A DNA stretch of 8,858 bases from Chthoniobacterales bacterium. Its GTDB lineage: Bacteria > Verrucomicrobiota > Verrucomicrobiia > Chthoniobacterales > UBA10450. Positions 1 to 5,062 of the stretch are shown here, piece after piece. The notes beneath the pieces are model-generated. The model did not search any database. It was not told where the DNA came from and saw nothing but the letters and a program-made list of their open reading frames with translations. The DNA lies in NCBI GenBank assembly GCA_013695925.1, contig JACCZO010000256.1:1-8858 (forward strand), read 5' to 3'. The position numbers and the translations under genes were made by a program. How positions within the stretch are numbered: the stretch's first letter is position 1; each line of letters opens with the position of its first letter.

Positions 1-172
1 CGCGGAGCTGCGCCCATGCGCGCCAGGCGCGAATGCAGGTCTCCTGCACGAGGTCCTCCGCATCCGTTGGATTGCCGGTCAGCCGCAGAGCGGTGCGATG
101 CAGCGGGTCGAGACAGCGCTCGATCAACTCCGCGTATTCGCGCGCCCGTTCGTTGGAGGAGGACCATGACAT
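1..172 (-). CDS. ECF-type RNA polymerase sigma factor, N-terminal part (runs off the window)
   Basis: The minus strand reads from ATG at 172-170 to the window edge, giving 57 residues with no stop. The visible protein has the start of a sigma-70 region 2: a helix with LIERCLDPLHRTALRLTGN followed by DAEDLVQETCIRAWRAW, the core-binding signature of ECF (extracytoplasmic function) sigma factors (D-A-E-D-L-V-Q-E-T/V). Region 4 and any neighbouring anti-sigma gene lie outside the window. Such factors bind RNA polymerase and direct it to promoters with a GGAA-like -35 and a GTC-like -10. Two such promoters occur in this window, before 646 and before the minus-strand gene at 3741. No clear copy of the motif lies before this gene itself, so autoregulation is not supported. 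A second ATG at 167-165 is in another frame. The family call is firm, but the group and the signal sensed are unknown. Confidence 0.85.
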   Translation of the reverse strand, partial: MSWSSSNERAREYAELIERCLDPLHRTALRLTGNPTDAEDLVQETCIRAWRAWAQLR

Positions 173-212
173 TCCGTTTTCTAATACAGTGTGATGTTGA
201 ATCCGATCACAG

Positions 213-226
213 CGTGGTCAGCCACG
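213..226. promoter_or_regulatory. Short inverted repeat upstream of the sigma factor gene
   Basis: CGTGG-TCAG-CCACG is a perfect 5-base inverted repeat lying about 41-54 bases upstream of the sigma factor start on the minus strand. Its position would suit an operator or a leader hairpin of that gene. No promoter hexamers could be assigned with confidence around it. Confidence 0.3.
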
Positions 227-259
227 TCTGTTCCGCGAAACCGCCGTCCAAAAGTTCAC

Positions 260-297
260 GCTGGCGGGGCGCCAGCGCCAGCACGCGAGGCGCGTGC
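260..297. repeat. Two tandem perfect GC-rich hairpins
   Basis: Two perfect stem-loops follow each other. GCTGGCG-GGG-CGCCAGC lies at 260-276 and GCACGCG-AGG-CGCGTGC at 281-297. Each has a 7-base stem and a 3-base loop, and they are 4 bases apart. Neither has a T-run on either side, so they do not look like classical intrinsic terminators. They lie in the divergent region between the sigma factor and the secreted repeat protein. They could be a REP-like element, a transcript-end structure or protein-binding sites. The sequence alone does not decide. Confidence 0.5.
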
Positions 298-466
298 GCT
301 CCCCGGGATTCGCGAACCTTGCGAGAGTTGCGCGCGATTCAGCCGTTCACGCTGCACTGATTAATCACCTCCACCGGGGTGCCAAACAAAAACTCATCCC
401 ACATAACAACGTATTGCGCCGGTGTTTTATTCCGCGCCCGGCAAGAATTTTCAGCTCAACGCGTTC

Positions 467-490
467 TGACCCTTTACCGGTGTCAGGTCA
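467..490. promoter_or_regulatory. 24-base imperfect dyad, possible operator
   Basis: The sequence reads TGACC-N4-ACCGGT-N4-GGTCA, symmetric about the central CCGG. It lies about 18 bases upstream of the -35 box of the ECF-like promoter at 508-536 and directly before a TAAAAT hexamer (491-496). The position would suit an activator or repressor site for the downstream secreted-protein gene. No known regulator is recognised from it. Confidence 0.35.
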
Positions 491-506
491 TAAAATGCAG
501 GTGTGC

Positions 507-537
507 GGGAATTTTTGTTTGTGATGGGGCGTCTTTA
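507..537 (+). promoter_or_regulatory. ECF sigma-type promoter for the secreted repeat protein
   Basis: The site has GGGAAT (507-512) as -35 and GCGTCTTTA (529-537) containing the -10 GTC, with 16 bases between the two boxes. ECF/RpoE-type promoters have GGAAC/T-like -35 and GTC-containing -10 elements at this spacing. The boxes and spacing are identical to a site before the minus-strand thioredoxin gene (3780-3750). The expected transcript start is near 541-543, which gives a leader of roughly 100 bases before the ATG at 646. Confidence 0.6.
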
Positions 538-577
538 AATGGAGAGTCGCGAGGTGCGACTTACGTACGGACCATCC

Positions 578-649
578 ATGAGACAAAAATTGTCAGCGCA
601 ACGATTCCGTATCGTAAAGCTGACGCAGCTGAATACCCTATATCCATGA
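578..649 (+). CDS. Possible 23-residue leader peptide overlapping the next start
   Basis: ATG at 578 opens a 23-codon frame that ends in TGA at 647-649, overlapping the ATG of the next gene as ATGA. It lies wholly inside the leader expected from the ECF-like promoter. The downstream gene has no visible Shine-Dalgarno, so translational coupling through this frame is plausible. The peptide is basic (several Arg and Lys) and resembles nothing I recognise. An in-frame ATG at 539 would fall at or before the expected transcript start. Chance occurrence cannot be excluded for so short a frame. Confidence 0.3.
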   Translation: MRQKLSAQRFRIVKLTQLNTLYP

Positions 650-1161
650 TTACACGATTCATCATCGCAGTAGCGCTTGCGCTCTTTTTCACACCGGTAA
701 TGCCGGCGGTAGCAGAAGAGCACCCGACGAAGGAAGGGGAACATCCCAAAAAAGAGGGTGAACATCCAAAAAAGGAAGGCGAACACCCTAAGGAGCATCC
801 GAAAAAAGACGGTGCCGGAGCAGAGGTGACGACGGCGGATATTTCCGCCGGAATCAAGAAGCACATCGAGGCGGAGAGCAAAAAAGACGGAAAGTTTCAC
901 GTCCGGCACGAGGGCAAGGATCTCGCGCTCACCTTAGTCAAGGTGCACGACGACCGGCTCTCCAGTCTTGGCGGCGACAAGCAATTTGCCTGCGTCGACA
1001 TGAAAGCGGCCGATGGCACGATCTACGATCTCGATTTCTTCCTCTCCGGAAAACCCGGCAGCATGAAAGTGACCGAGACGACGGTGCACAAGGTTGGCGG
1101 GAAACCGCTTTACAACTGGAAGGAAGAGGGCGGCATCTGGAAAAAGGTGCCCCTGTCGTAA
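646..1161 (+). CDS. Small secreted protein with KKEGEHP repeats (unknown function)
   Basis: The protein is 171 residues. Residues 1-23 form a signal peptide (MITRF, hydrophobic core, PAVA then EE), which is why the ATG at 646 was chosen; the open frame extends upstream to 379, but that part has no protein-like character. Residues 24-56 hold five EHP motifs, including three 7-residue repeats of the form K/T-KEGEHP, then a Lys/Asp-rich linker. Residues 60-171 look like a small beta-rich folded domain (GKFHVRHEGKDLALTLVKV, a single Cys at 116, DGTIYDLDFFL, and a C-terminal NWKEEGGIWKKV). I do not recognise the family. Export to the periplasm or outside is likely. The repeat is highly charged and rich in His, so metal or surface binding is possible but unproven. 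A strong ECF-like promoter lies about 100 bases upstream, and the divergent neighbour is an ECF sigma factor. No Shine-Dalgarno is visible. Confidence 0.75.
   Translation: MITRFIIAVALALFFTPVMPAVAEEHPTKEGEHPKKEGEHPKKEGEHPKEHPKKDGAGAEVTTADISAGIKKHIEAESKKDGKFHVRHEGKDLALTLVKVHDDRLSSLGGDKQFACVDMKAADGTIYDLDFFLSGKPGSMKVTETTVHKVGGKPLYNWKEEGGIWKKVPLS
727..801 (+). repeat. 21-base in-frame coding repeat (KKEGEHP, three copies plus a part)
   Basis: Copies lie at 727-747, 748-768 and 769-789, followed by a partial KEHP unit at 790-801. The peptide is nearly constant while third codon positions vary (Gly as GGG, GGT and GGC; Pro as CCC, CCA and CCT; His as CAT and CAC). The repeat therefore appears to be old and kept at the protein level, not a fresh slippage product. 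Confidence 0.85.
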
Positions 1162-1193
1162 AAATCGGAGACCGACTCGCCCACTCGCGATTG

Positions 1194-1219
1194 GCCTGCG
1201 GCGCACATGCGTCGCAGGC
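1194..1219. terminator. Long hairpin after the secreted repeat protein (possible terminator)
   Basis: A 26-base stem-loop: GCCTGCG pairs with CGCAGGC, then one G-T position, then CGCA with TGCG around a 2-base loop. It lies 33 bases after the stop at 1161 and before the next gene at 1340. No T-run follows it, so it could be a U-less terminator or a 3'-end stabiliser. The rest of the 1162-1339 gap shows no other clear element. Confidence 0.45.
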
Positions 1220-1339
1220 ATCGTGGTCGGGATGGCGCGCTGCGCCGTCTGGGCGTGTGGCCGCACCTGAAAATTTCGGAATCGTCAGTTCGCGGCGCGT
1301 TGGCGCGGAATGACAATGGCTGAGCACTCCTGATCTTTT

Positions 1340-2293
1340 ATGCGCTATTTCACCACATTAGCCGTGCTCCTGTTGGGAGTGCTGGCAACTCGCGCCGCCG
1401 ATGAGCCGAGCATCATCAGAGGCCCGGACGAGTTTGAATTTAGCTACCGGGTAAAGCTGCCGGAGATTCGAGGCGCCGCGCGGCTTTGGCTACCGCTGGC
1501 GAAAACTGACGCCTTCCAGACTGTTCACTTGGAAGCGAGCAGCATTCCGGTGCGCTGGGAGAAAGTGCAGGACCGCGACTACGGAAACGATATTGCCGTG
1601 CTTTACCCACAGGCCGGCGACGCTGGCAAAACCGTCGAGCTGCGATATCGCGTCGTCCGCAAAGAAAAAGCCGCCTATCCCGCCAGCGCCGAGGAGAGCA
1701 AGCGCTACCTGGGTCCCGAGAGACTGGTGCCGGCAGATCAAACCTTCAAAACGCTGGCCGACGAAGCCGTCGCCGGAAAAACAGGCGATCTCGCCCGCGC
1801 GAAAGCTCTCTACGATCACGTGCTCGCCCGGATGCGCTATGACAAATCGGGGTCAGGCTGGGGCCGCGGCGACGCTGTCTATGCTTGTGACGTGAAGACC
1901 GGCAACTGCACCGACTTTCATGCTTACTTCATCGCCTTGGCGCGCAGCATTGGCATTCCCGGCCGGTTTGCCATCGGCGCGACCATTCCCGCTGAGAAAA
2001 ACCAGGGTCCGGTGGAGGGCTACCATTGCTGGGCGGAATTCTTCGCCGATGGCAAATGGGTGCCGGTCGATATTAGCGAGGCTTGGAAGAATCCGAAGCT
2101 CGCCAACTATTACTTTGGCCACAATCCGGCAAACCGCTTCGAACTAACGAAGGGACGGGATCTCATCGTCGATCCACCGCCGGCGACCGGCCCGATTAAT
2201 TTCCTCGCCTATCCGCTGCTGGAAATAGACGGCGAGGTGGTGAAAGCCGAAACGGATTTTTCCTTCCGCCGCACCTCGGGCTTGAAAGGCTGA
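1340..2293 (+). CDS. Secreted transglutaminase-like domain protein
   Basis: The protein is 317 residues. Residues 1-20 form a signal peptide (hydrophobic LAVLLLGVLA, cut near TRAA). Residues 30-110 form a beta-rich N-terminal domain (FSYRVKLPEIRGAARLWLPLA). Residues about 135-250 are the transglutaminase-like papain-fold core with the full triad: Cys190 in GNCTDFHAYF, His229 in GYHCWAEFF and Asp244 in VPVDISEA. This triad places it in the bacterial transglutaminase-like family (Pfam Transglut_core type), whose members are periplasmic or secreted cysteine peptidases or cross-linking enzymes. The actual substrate is unknown. The ATG at 1340 is directly followed by the signal peptide; no clear Shine-Dalgarno is visible. 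The stop is four bases from the end of the convergent gene, so the pair probably shares a compact 3' region. The fold call is firm and the reaction is open. Confidence 0.9.
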   Translation: MRYFTTLAVLLLGVLATRAADEPSIIRGPDEFEFSYRVKLPEIRGAARLWLPLAKTDAFQTVHLEASSIPVRWEKVQDRDYGNDIAVLYPQAGDAGKTVELRYRVVRKEKAAYPASAEESKRYLGPERLVPADQTFKTLADEAVAGKTGDLARAKALYDHVLARMRYDKSGSGWGRGDAVYACDVKTGNCTDFHAYFIALARSIGIPGRFAIGATIPAEKNQGPVEGYHCWAEFFADGKWVPVDISEAWKNPKLANYYFGHNPANRFELTKGRDLIVDPPPATGPINFLAYPLLEIDGEVVKAETDFSFRRTSGLKG

Positions 2294-2297
2294 ACAG

Positions 2298-3158
2298 CTA
2301 TTCGGCGAGTCTCGTCGGATTGGTGTCTGCGGGCGTTTTCTCCCGCTCCACCACCGCGCCGTCCGGATCGCGCCAATAATCGCGCTGCTTACGGAACGGC
2401 ATCAAAAGAGCATTGCCCGTGGTGTTGTCTTCCGCCCGGGAGTAGCCGGGGATGCCGACCACGATCGCCTCTTGCGGAATGTTCAAGCCCAGGGTGCGAT
2501 GCAGCCTGTCCCACCAGGTGAAGACGGTGCCGAAGTTCGATTTGTTCTCCCGCTCGACCTGCGAGTGATGAATGCCGTGCATCCGCGGAGTAACGACTAC
2601 GTAACTTAGAAGCCGCTCCAGGCCGATGGGCAATCGCAAGTTGCTATGGTGAAAGAGCACCTCGGTTTGAAAGACCAGGTGGTAAGCCGCGAATGCCCAG
2701 GGCGAAATCCCGATCAAGCTCACCTGCACAACGCTGAACGCAGCCGAGAACGCAATCTCGCCGAAGTGAAACCGGAATGCAGTCGAGACATCGAGGTCGG
2801 GGTCGATGTGATGAACGTTGTGAAAACGCCAGAGAAACGGCACGCGATGGTTCGCGACGTGCCAGTAATAAAACGCCAGGTCCATGAGCAGAAAGCTGAG
2901 CGCGAACTCCGCCCAGACCGGCAGCGGGACGAGGTGCACAAGACCGAACGGCTTGTCGGCTGACCAGCGCAGCGCCCATTGCACAGCCGGCTGCACCAGC
3001 GCAACGGCAGCGACAAAGGCGAGCGCGGAAATCGCAATGTTGGCGGTGAGCCGCCCGAGGAGCGAACGCGTGTCTTTACGCAGCGGATAAAGGCGCTCGA
3101 TCAAAAAAAGCACCACGAGCAGCGCGATGGCGAGGATGGGCGCCAGGAGATTATTCAA
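2298..3158 (-). CDS. Sterol desaturase / fatty acid hydroxylase family membrane protein
   Basis: The protein is 286 residues and starts at TTG (3158-3156), since a stop lies five codons upstream in frame and the first internal Met is too late; an AAAGGG stretch about 11 bases before may serve as ribosome binding site. Hydrophobic segments lie at about 4-20, 40-60, 80-98 and 134-165. The family's histidine clusters that hold a di-iron centre are present: HVANH (100-104), HNVHH (113-117), His131, His160, HH (170-171) and HGIHH (194-198), followed by the usual SNFGTVFTWWDRLHRTLG. Members hydroxylate or desaturate lipid, sterol or carotenoid chains with O2. The precise substrate cannot be read from sequence. 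The thioredoxin-like gene lies 61 bases upstream on the same strand, so co-transcription is plausible. Confidence 0.92.
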   Translation of the reverse strand: MNNLLAPILAIALLVVLFLIERLYPLRKDTRSLLGRLTANIAISALAFVAAVALVQPAVQWALRWSADKPFGLVHLVPLPVWAEFALSFLLMDLAFYYWHVANHRVPFLWRFHNVHHIDPDLDVSTAFRFHFGEIAFSAAFSVVQVSLIGISPWAFAAYHLVFQTEVLFHHSNLRLPIGLERLLSYVVVTPRMHGIHHSQVERENKSNFGTVFTWWDRLHRTLGLNIPQEAIVVGIPGYSRAEDNTTGNALLMPFRKQRDYWRDPDGAVVEREKTPADTNPTRLAE

Positions 3159-3219
3159 CGGTGATTCGCCCTTTCACAGCGAACGCCAGCAAACTTCATC
3201 GCGCCACGCGGTGTCAATT

Positions 3220-3741
3220 TCAGAGAAGCGATTTGATCTCGCGCTCGAAGACGGCTTTCTCTGCGAATCCAATGTGCTTGCCGGCGATCCGACCTTCCTT
3301 GTCGATGATGAACGTCGTCGGAACCGCTTCGACGCTGCCGAAATCCTTCACAATCTTTTCATCTGCCATGACCACCGGATAGTTAATTTTGAACCGCTCC
3401 ACAAAGCGCTTGACCAGCTCCGGCCCGCCCTGATCAAGCGACAGCCCGACAACGACAACGCCCTTGTCGCCATACTGCTTTTGCAACTCGACGAGACCCG
3501 GAATTTCCTCGCGACAGGGCGCACACCACGTGGCCCAGAAGTTCAGAATTACAACTTTGCCGTCGAAGTCGGATGACTTCACCCTTTCGCCGCCCAGCCC
3601 AGCCAACTCCCAGGCCGGTGCAGATGGCCTGACGCTCTTGTCTTCCTCGCCGAAGGCATTGAAGCCCGGAAATGCGATCGCCACAATCACAGCAGCGGCA
3701 ATCAGGAGGGGCCGAACACGAAACACGAAGGCACTTTGCAT
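3220..3741 (-). CDS. TlpA-like thioredoxin-fold protein, membrane-anchored or periplasmic
   Basis: The protein is 173 residues from ATG at 3741-3739. Residues 10-31 form a signal or anchor segment (PLLIAAAVIVAIAFPGFNAF). Residues 37-173 are an AhpC/TSA-Redoxin/TlpA fold: VILNFWATWCAPCREEIPGL with the redox pair Cys73 and Cys76 (WCAPC), GVVVVGLSLD, and the cis-proline loop VPTTFIIDKEGRI (Pro141). Such proteins reduce disulfides outside the cytoplasm, for example in cytochrome c maturation or oxidative defence; the partner here is unknown. The frame stays open to 3936, but the signal segment directly after Met at 3741 and a promoter ending a few bases before it favour this start. The hydroxylase-family gene follows 61 bases downstream. 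The promoter boxes match those of the secreted protein at 646. Confidence 0.92.
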   Translation of the reverse strand: MQSAFVFRVRPLLIAAAVIVAIAFPGFNAFGEEDKSVRPSAPAWELAGLGGERVKSSDFDGKVVILNFWATWCAPCREEIPGLVELQKQYGDKGVVVVGLSLDQGGPELVKRFVERFKINYPVVMADEKIVKDFGSVEAVPTTFIIDKEGRIAGKHIGFAEKAVFEREIKSLL

Positions 3742-3749
3742 CACGTCTA

Positions 3750-3780
3750 TAAAGACGCATCGGAGCGTCAGATTATTCCC
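3750..3780 (-). promoter_or_regulatory. ECF sigma-type promoter for the TlpA-like gene
   Basis: Read on the minus strand, GGGAAT (3780-3775) and GCGTCTTTA (3758-3750) are separated by 16 bases. These are the same end boxes and spacing as at 507-537, while the spacers differ. The expected transcript start lies within a few bases of the ATG at 3741, so the transcript would be leaderless or nearly so. The -10 overlaps a CGTCT-ATAA-AGACG inverted repeat (3744-3757), which could also be an operator. Confidence 0.6.
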
Positions 3781-3885
3781 GAGGAGATCAGAACGGGCAG
3801 TGCATCCCGGCACAGTGTGGCGCGGTGCTGAGGTGGAGATACTAAGCTCGCCGCCACTCGCTCCCTGAAAACCAAAAAAGAGCGT

Positions 3886-3917
3886 TTGGCCTTCCACCTG
3901 ACTCCAAGGTGTAGCGT
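3886..3917 (+). promoter_or_regulatory. MerR-family-type promoter, first copy
   Basis: The -35 is TTGGCC (3886-3891), the spacer is 20 bases, and the -10 is TAGCGT (3912-3917). The region holds CCTT-N12-AAGG (3890-3909) and an inner CACCT/AGGTG inverted repeat. The overlong spacer with a dyad between the hexamers is the hallmark of promoters twisted open by MerR-family metal sensors (MerR, CueR, ZntR). Five bases after the -10 comes ATG (3923). The match in layout to the site at 4070-4101 is exact. No MerR-family gene is in the window. Confidence 0.55.
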
Positions 3918-3922
3918 GCGGA

Positions 3923-3985
3923 ATGAAGAATCCCATTTTGACTCGGCCATCGTCGGATAGCCAGAGGAACGTTTCGCCAGGTTAA
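3923..3985 (+). CDS. 20-codon ORF directly after the first MerR-type promoter
   Basis: ATG at 3923 lies 5 bases after the -10 of a MerR-type promoter, the same spacing as the start of the 4107 gene after its promoter. The frame ends at TAA 3983-3985. Its peptide has no signal peptide and no Cys, and resembles nothing I know. It could be a leader peptide, the stump of a lost gene copy, or chance. The stretch 3986-4069 after it shows no other feature. Confidence 0.25.
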   Translation: MKNPILTRPSSDSQRNVSPG

Positions 3986-4069
3986 ACGCCAGCCGCGGTG
4001 AAACCCCTCACAATCCAATAGCTTCGTGGATTTACTCACGCCACCTCGCTCGAAGCTTTGAAATACCGC

Positions 4070-4101
4070 TTGACCTTTGACTAAGGTCGAAGGCGTAGAG
4101 T
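4070..4101 (+). promoter_or_regulatory. MerR-family-type promoter, second copy, for the HMA-like secreted protein
   Basis: The -35 is TTGACC (4070-4075), the spacer is 20 bases, and the -10 is TAGAGT (4096-4101). The spacer region holds GACCTT-TGACT-AAGGTC (4072-4088), a perfect 6-base inverted repeat, and CCTT-N12-AAGG (4074-4093). The geometry is that of metal-responsive MerR-family promoters. The ATG at 4107 follows 5 bases after the -10, which implies a leaderless mRNA. Confidence 0.6.
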
Positions 4102-4106
4102 GCCGC

Positions 4107-4505
4107 ATGAACAAGATGAGAACTTCCGTGCTGCGAGCGGCGCTGAGCTTCGGGTTATGCGCTGGAATGCTTTTGGTCGGCGGTCGCAGTTTTGCGCAAG
4201 AGACGCCAAACGCCGCACCGGCCGCGACTGAGATGAAGAGCGTGACGCTTCCAATTGAAGGAATGGTCTGGGGAGCTTGTGTGGCAAACTTCGACCGCGC
4301 GCTCGATGCCCGTTATTGCGTTTACAAAGGCGCGCTCTGGGCCGCTTTCATTCATCCGCTGGCAGAGCTGTCGGAAGCGTATTTCGAATCCGGTGTCGAA
4401 CAGGTGGTGACTTTGGCGGAAACTTTCGGCACCACCTACAACAGCGGTGCGTTTATTTTCGGCGGGGGCGAGGAGCAGGCGCCGTCGCCCGGTCCCAACC
4501 TCTGA
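4107..4505 (+). CDS. Secreted protein with a degenerate HMA (heavy-metal-binding) start
   Basis: The protein is 132 residues. Residues 1-30 form a signal peptide (hydrophobic LSFGLCAGMLLVGG, cut near SFA-QE), followed by an Ala/Pro/Thr linker to about 42. Residues 44-67 (KSVTLPIEGM, then VWGACVANFDRALD) look like the first strand, loop and helix of an HMA domain such as MerP, but the loop reads GMVWGAC where GMTCxxC is expected, so the first ligand Cys is Trp55 and only Cys58 stays. A single base change (TGC or TGT to TGG) would do this. From residue 68 on (ARYCVYKGALWAAF...) the HMA pattern is lost, and I recognise no family; the codon choice still looks coding (mostly C or G in third position). 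The gene sits behind a MerR-type promoter and 558 bases before the mer operon, which suggests a metal-related role. It could be a diverged MerP fused to another domain or an unrelated family. Confidence 0.7.
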   Translation: MNKMRTSVLRAALSFGLCAGMLLVGGRSFAQETPNAAPAATEMKSVTLPIEGMVWGACVANFDRALDARYCVYKGALWAAFIHPLAELSEAYFESGVEQVVTLAETFGTTYNSGAFIFGGGEEQAPSPGPNL

Positions 4506-4610
4506 CCGGCGTCGTTTCGGCCTACGCCGTCCAAAAGGAACCTGGATATCGGTTCCGGGAGTGCAGACCGCGAATAATGGCGCATAAATCAACATCGGAC
4601 GCGGCGCGTG

Positions 4611-4674
4611 CGTGAGTCGCGGAGCAGCCAATACCTAAGATTTAGGAATACGAACACGCCTTGCGACTCTCACG
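4611..4674. repeat. Nested inverted repeat (outer and inner arms nearly co-centred)
   Basis: The outer arms are CGTGAGTCGC (4611-4620) and GCGACTCTCACG (4663-4674), complementary except for a 2-base insertion in the right arm. The inner arms CCTAA-GAT-TTAGG lie at 4634-4646, nearly at the same centre, and are flanked on both sides by AATA-like bases. It ends 3 bases before the ATG at 4678. It may be an operator pair or a structured leader. Confidence 0.45.
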
Positions 4675-4677
4675 GTC

Positions 4678-4923
4678 ATGATTGTAACGCTGAAAGAGCA
4701 AGAGAGCCGCGCGCAGGTTTTACCTCTCGACATGCGCAATGCGCTGGAGAGAAAATCGCTGCGATATCTCGGCCATTCGCGGCGCAATGACTCCGAGACC
4801 GATATCGTGTTTTCCCGCGCTCAGAACGGGCCGGCTCCGAAACTCTCATTACGTCTGGGAAGGATTCCAGCGCCGGAAAATAAGACGGGAATTGCGCGCT
4901 TCTGGATTAGCGATTCGAGATAG
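4678..4923 (+). CDS. Small hypothetical protein, 81 residues, weakly supported
   Basis: ATG at 4678 opens an 81-codon frame ending at TAG 4921-4923. The product is basic and polar with no signal peptide, membrane segment, Cys or recognisable motif. Codon third positions are only mildly biased, and no ribosome binding site is clear. It follows the nested inverted repeat at 4611-4674 and lies 139 bases before the metal-sensor gene. It may be a real short gene, the remains of one, or chance; I rate it below even odds. Confidence 0.3.
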   Translation: MIVTLKEQESRAQVLPLDMRNALERKSLRYLGHSRRNDSETDIVFSRAQNGPAPKLSLRLGRIPAPENKTGIARFWISDSR

Positions 4924-5031
4924 GCGCCCATGTTCTTCGGGCAGTTTCGAAAACTCCCGGCGGTTTCCGCGATCTTTTCCTGACGCAACGCGTCTGGGGA
5001 TCGAGCTAATCAAAAAGAGGGTTGCTCAAAC

Positions 5032-5055
5032 GTATTTAAGTGTTTTATTGAATAC
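5032..5055. promoter_or_regulatory. Likely operator of the ArsR-type regulator / mer operon
   Basis: GTATTTAA (5032-5039) and TTGAATAC (5048-5055) form an AT-rich imperfect inverted repeat, 7 of 8 positions matching, ending 7 bases before the start of the regulator gene. AT-rich dyads overlapping the promoter or start are the usual targets of ArsR/SmtB repressors. TTGCTC (5022-5027) with TATTGA (5046-5051) is a possible but weak promoter that the dyad would cover. Autoregulation of the whole operon is inferred. Confidence 0.5.
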
Positions 5056-5062
5056 AAGAATC

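Larger units (their letters stand above)
4506..5031. other. Mostly non-coding stretch between the HMA-like gene and the mer operon
   Basis: This stretch of more than 500 bases holds no gene I can name. Visible elements are GGAACC-N8-GGTTCC at 4537-4556 just after the stop at 4505 (no T-run), a nested inverted repeat at 4611-4674, and one weak small ORF at 4678-4923. The frame of the regulator gene stays open back to 4739, but that extension lacks protein character. Confidence 0.6.

Noticed and set aside
379..645. Upstream extension of the frame of the secreted repeat protein
   Set aside because: The extension lacks protein-like composition, and a typical signal peptide starts at the Met at 646. 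A promoter also lies inside the extension.
1274..1339. GGAAT sites before the transglutaminase-like gene as an ECF promoter
   Set aside because: The only -10-like match (ATCTTTT) sits about 3 bases too far from the box, so the spacing does not fit the other two sites.
3066..3084. GTCTTTA within the hydroxylase-family gene as a third ECF promoter
   Set aside because: No GGAAT-like box lies at the required distance upstream, and the site is inside coding sequence.
3742..3936. Upstream extension of the TlpA-like frame
   Set aside because: The signal segment starts right after Met at 3741, and an ECF-like promoter occupies 3750-3780.
3938..3966. TTGACT followed by ATAGCC as a third MerR-type promoter
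   Set aside because: The spacer is only about 12-13 bases, and no dyad of the right type is present.
4739..5062. Upstream extension of the ArsR-type regulator frame
   Set aside because: It would add about 108 residues not seen in this family, and the operator dyad lies within it.
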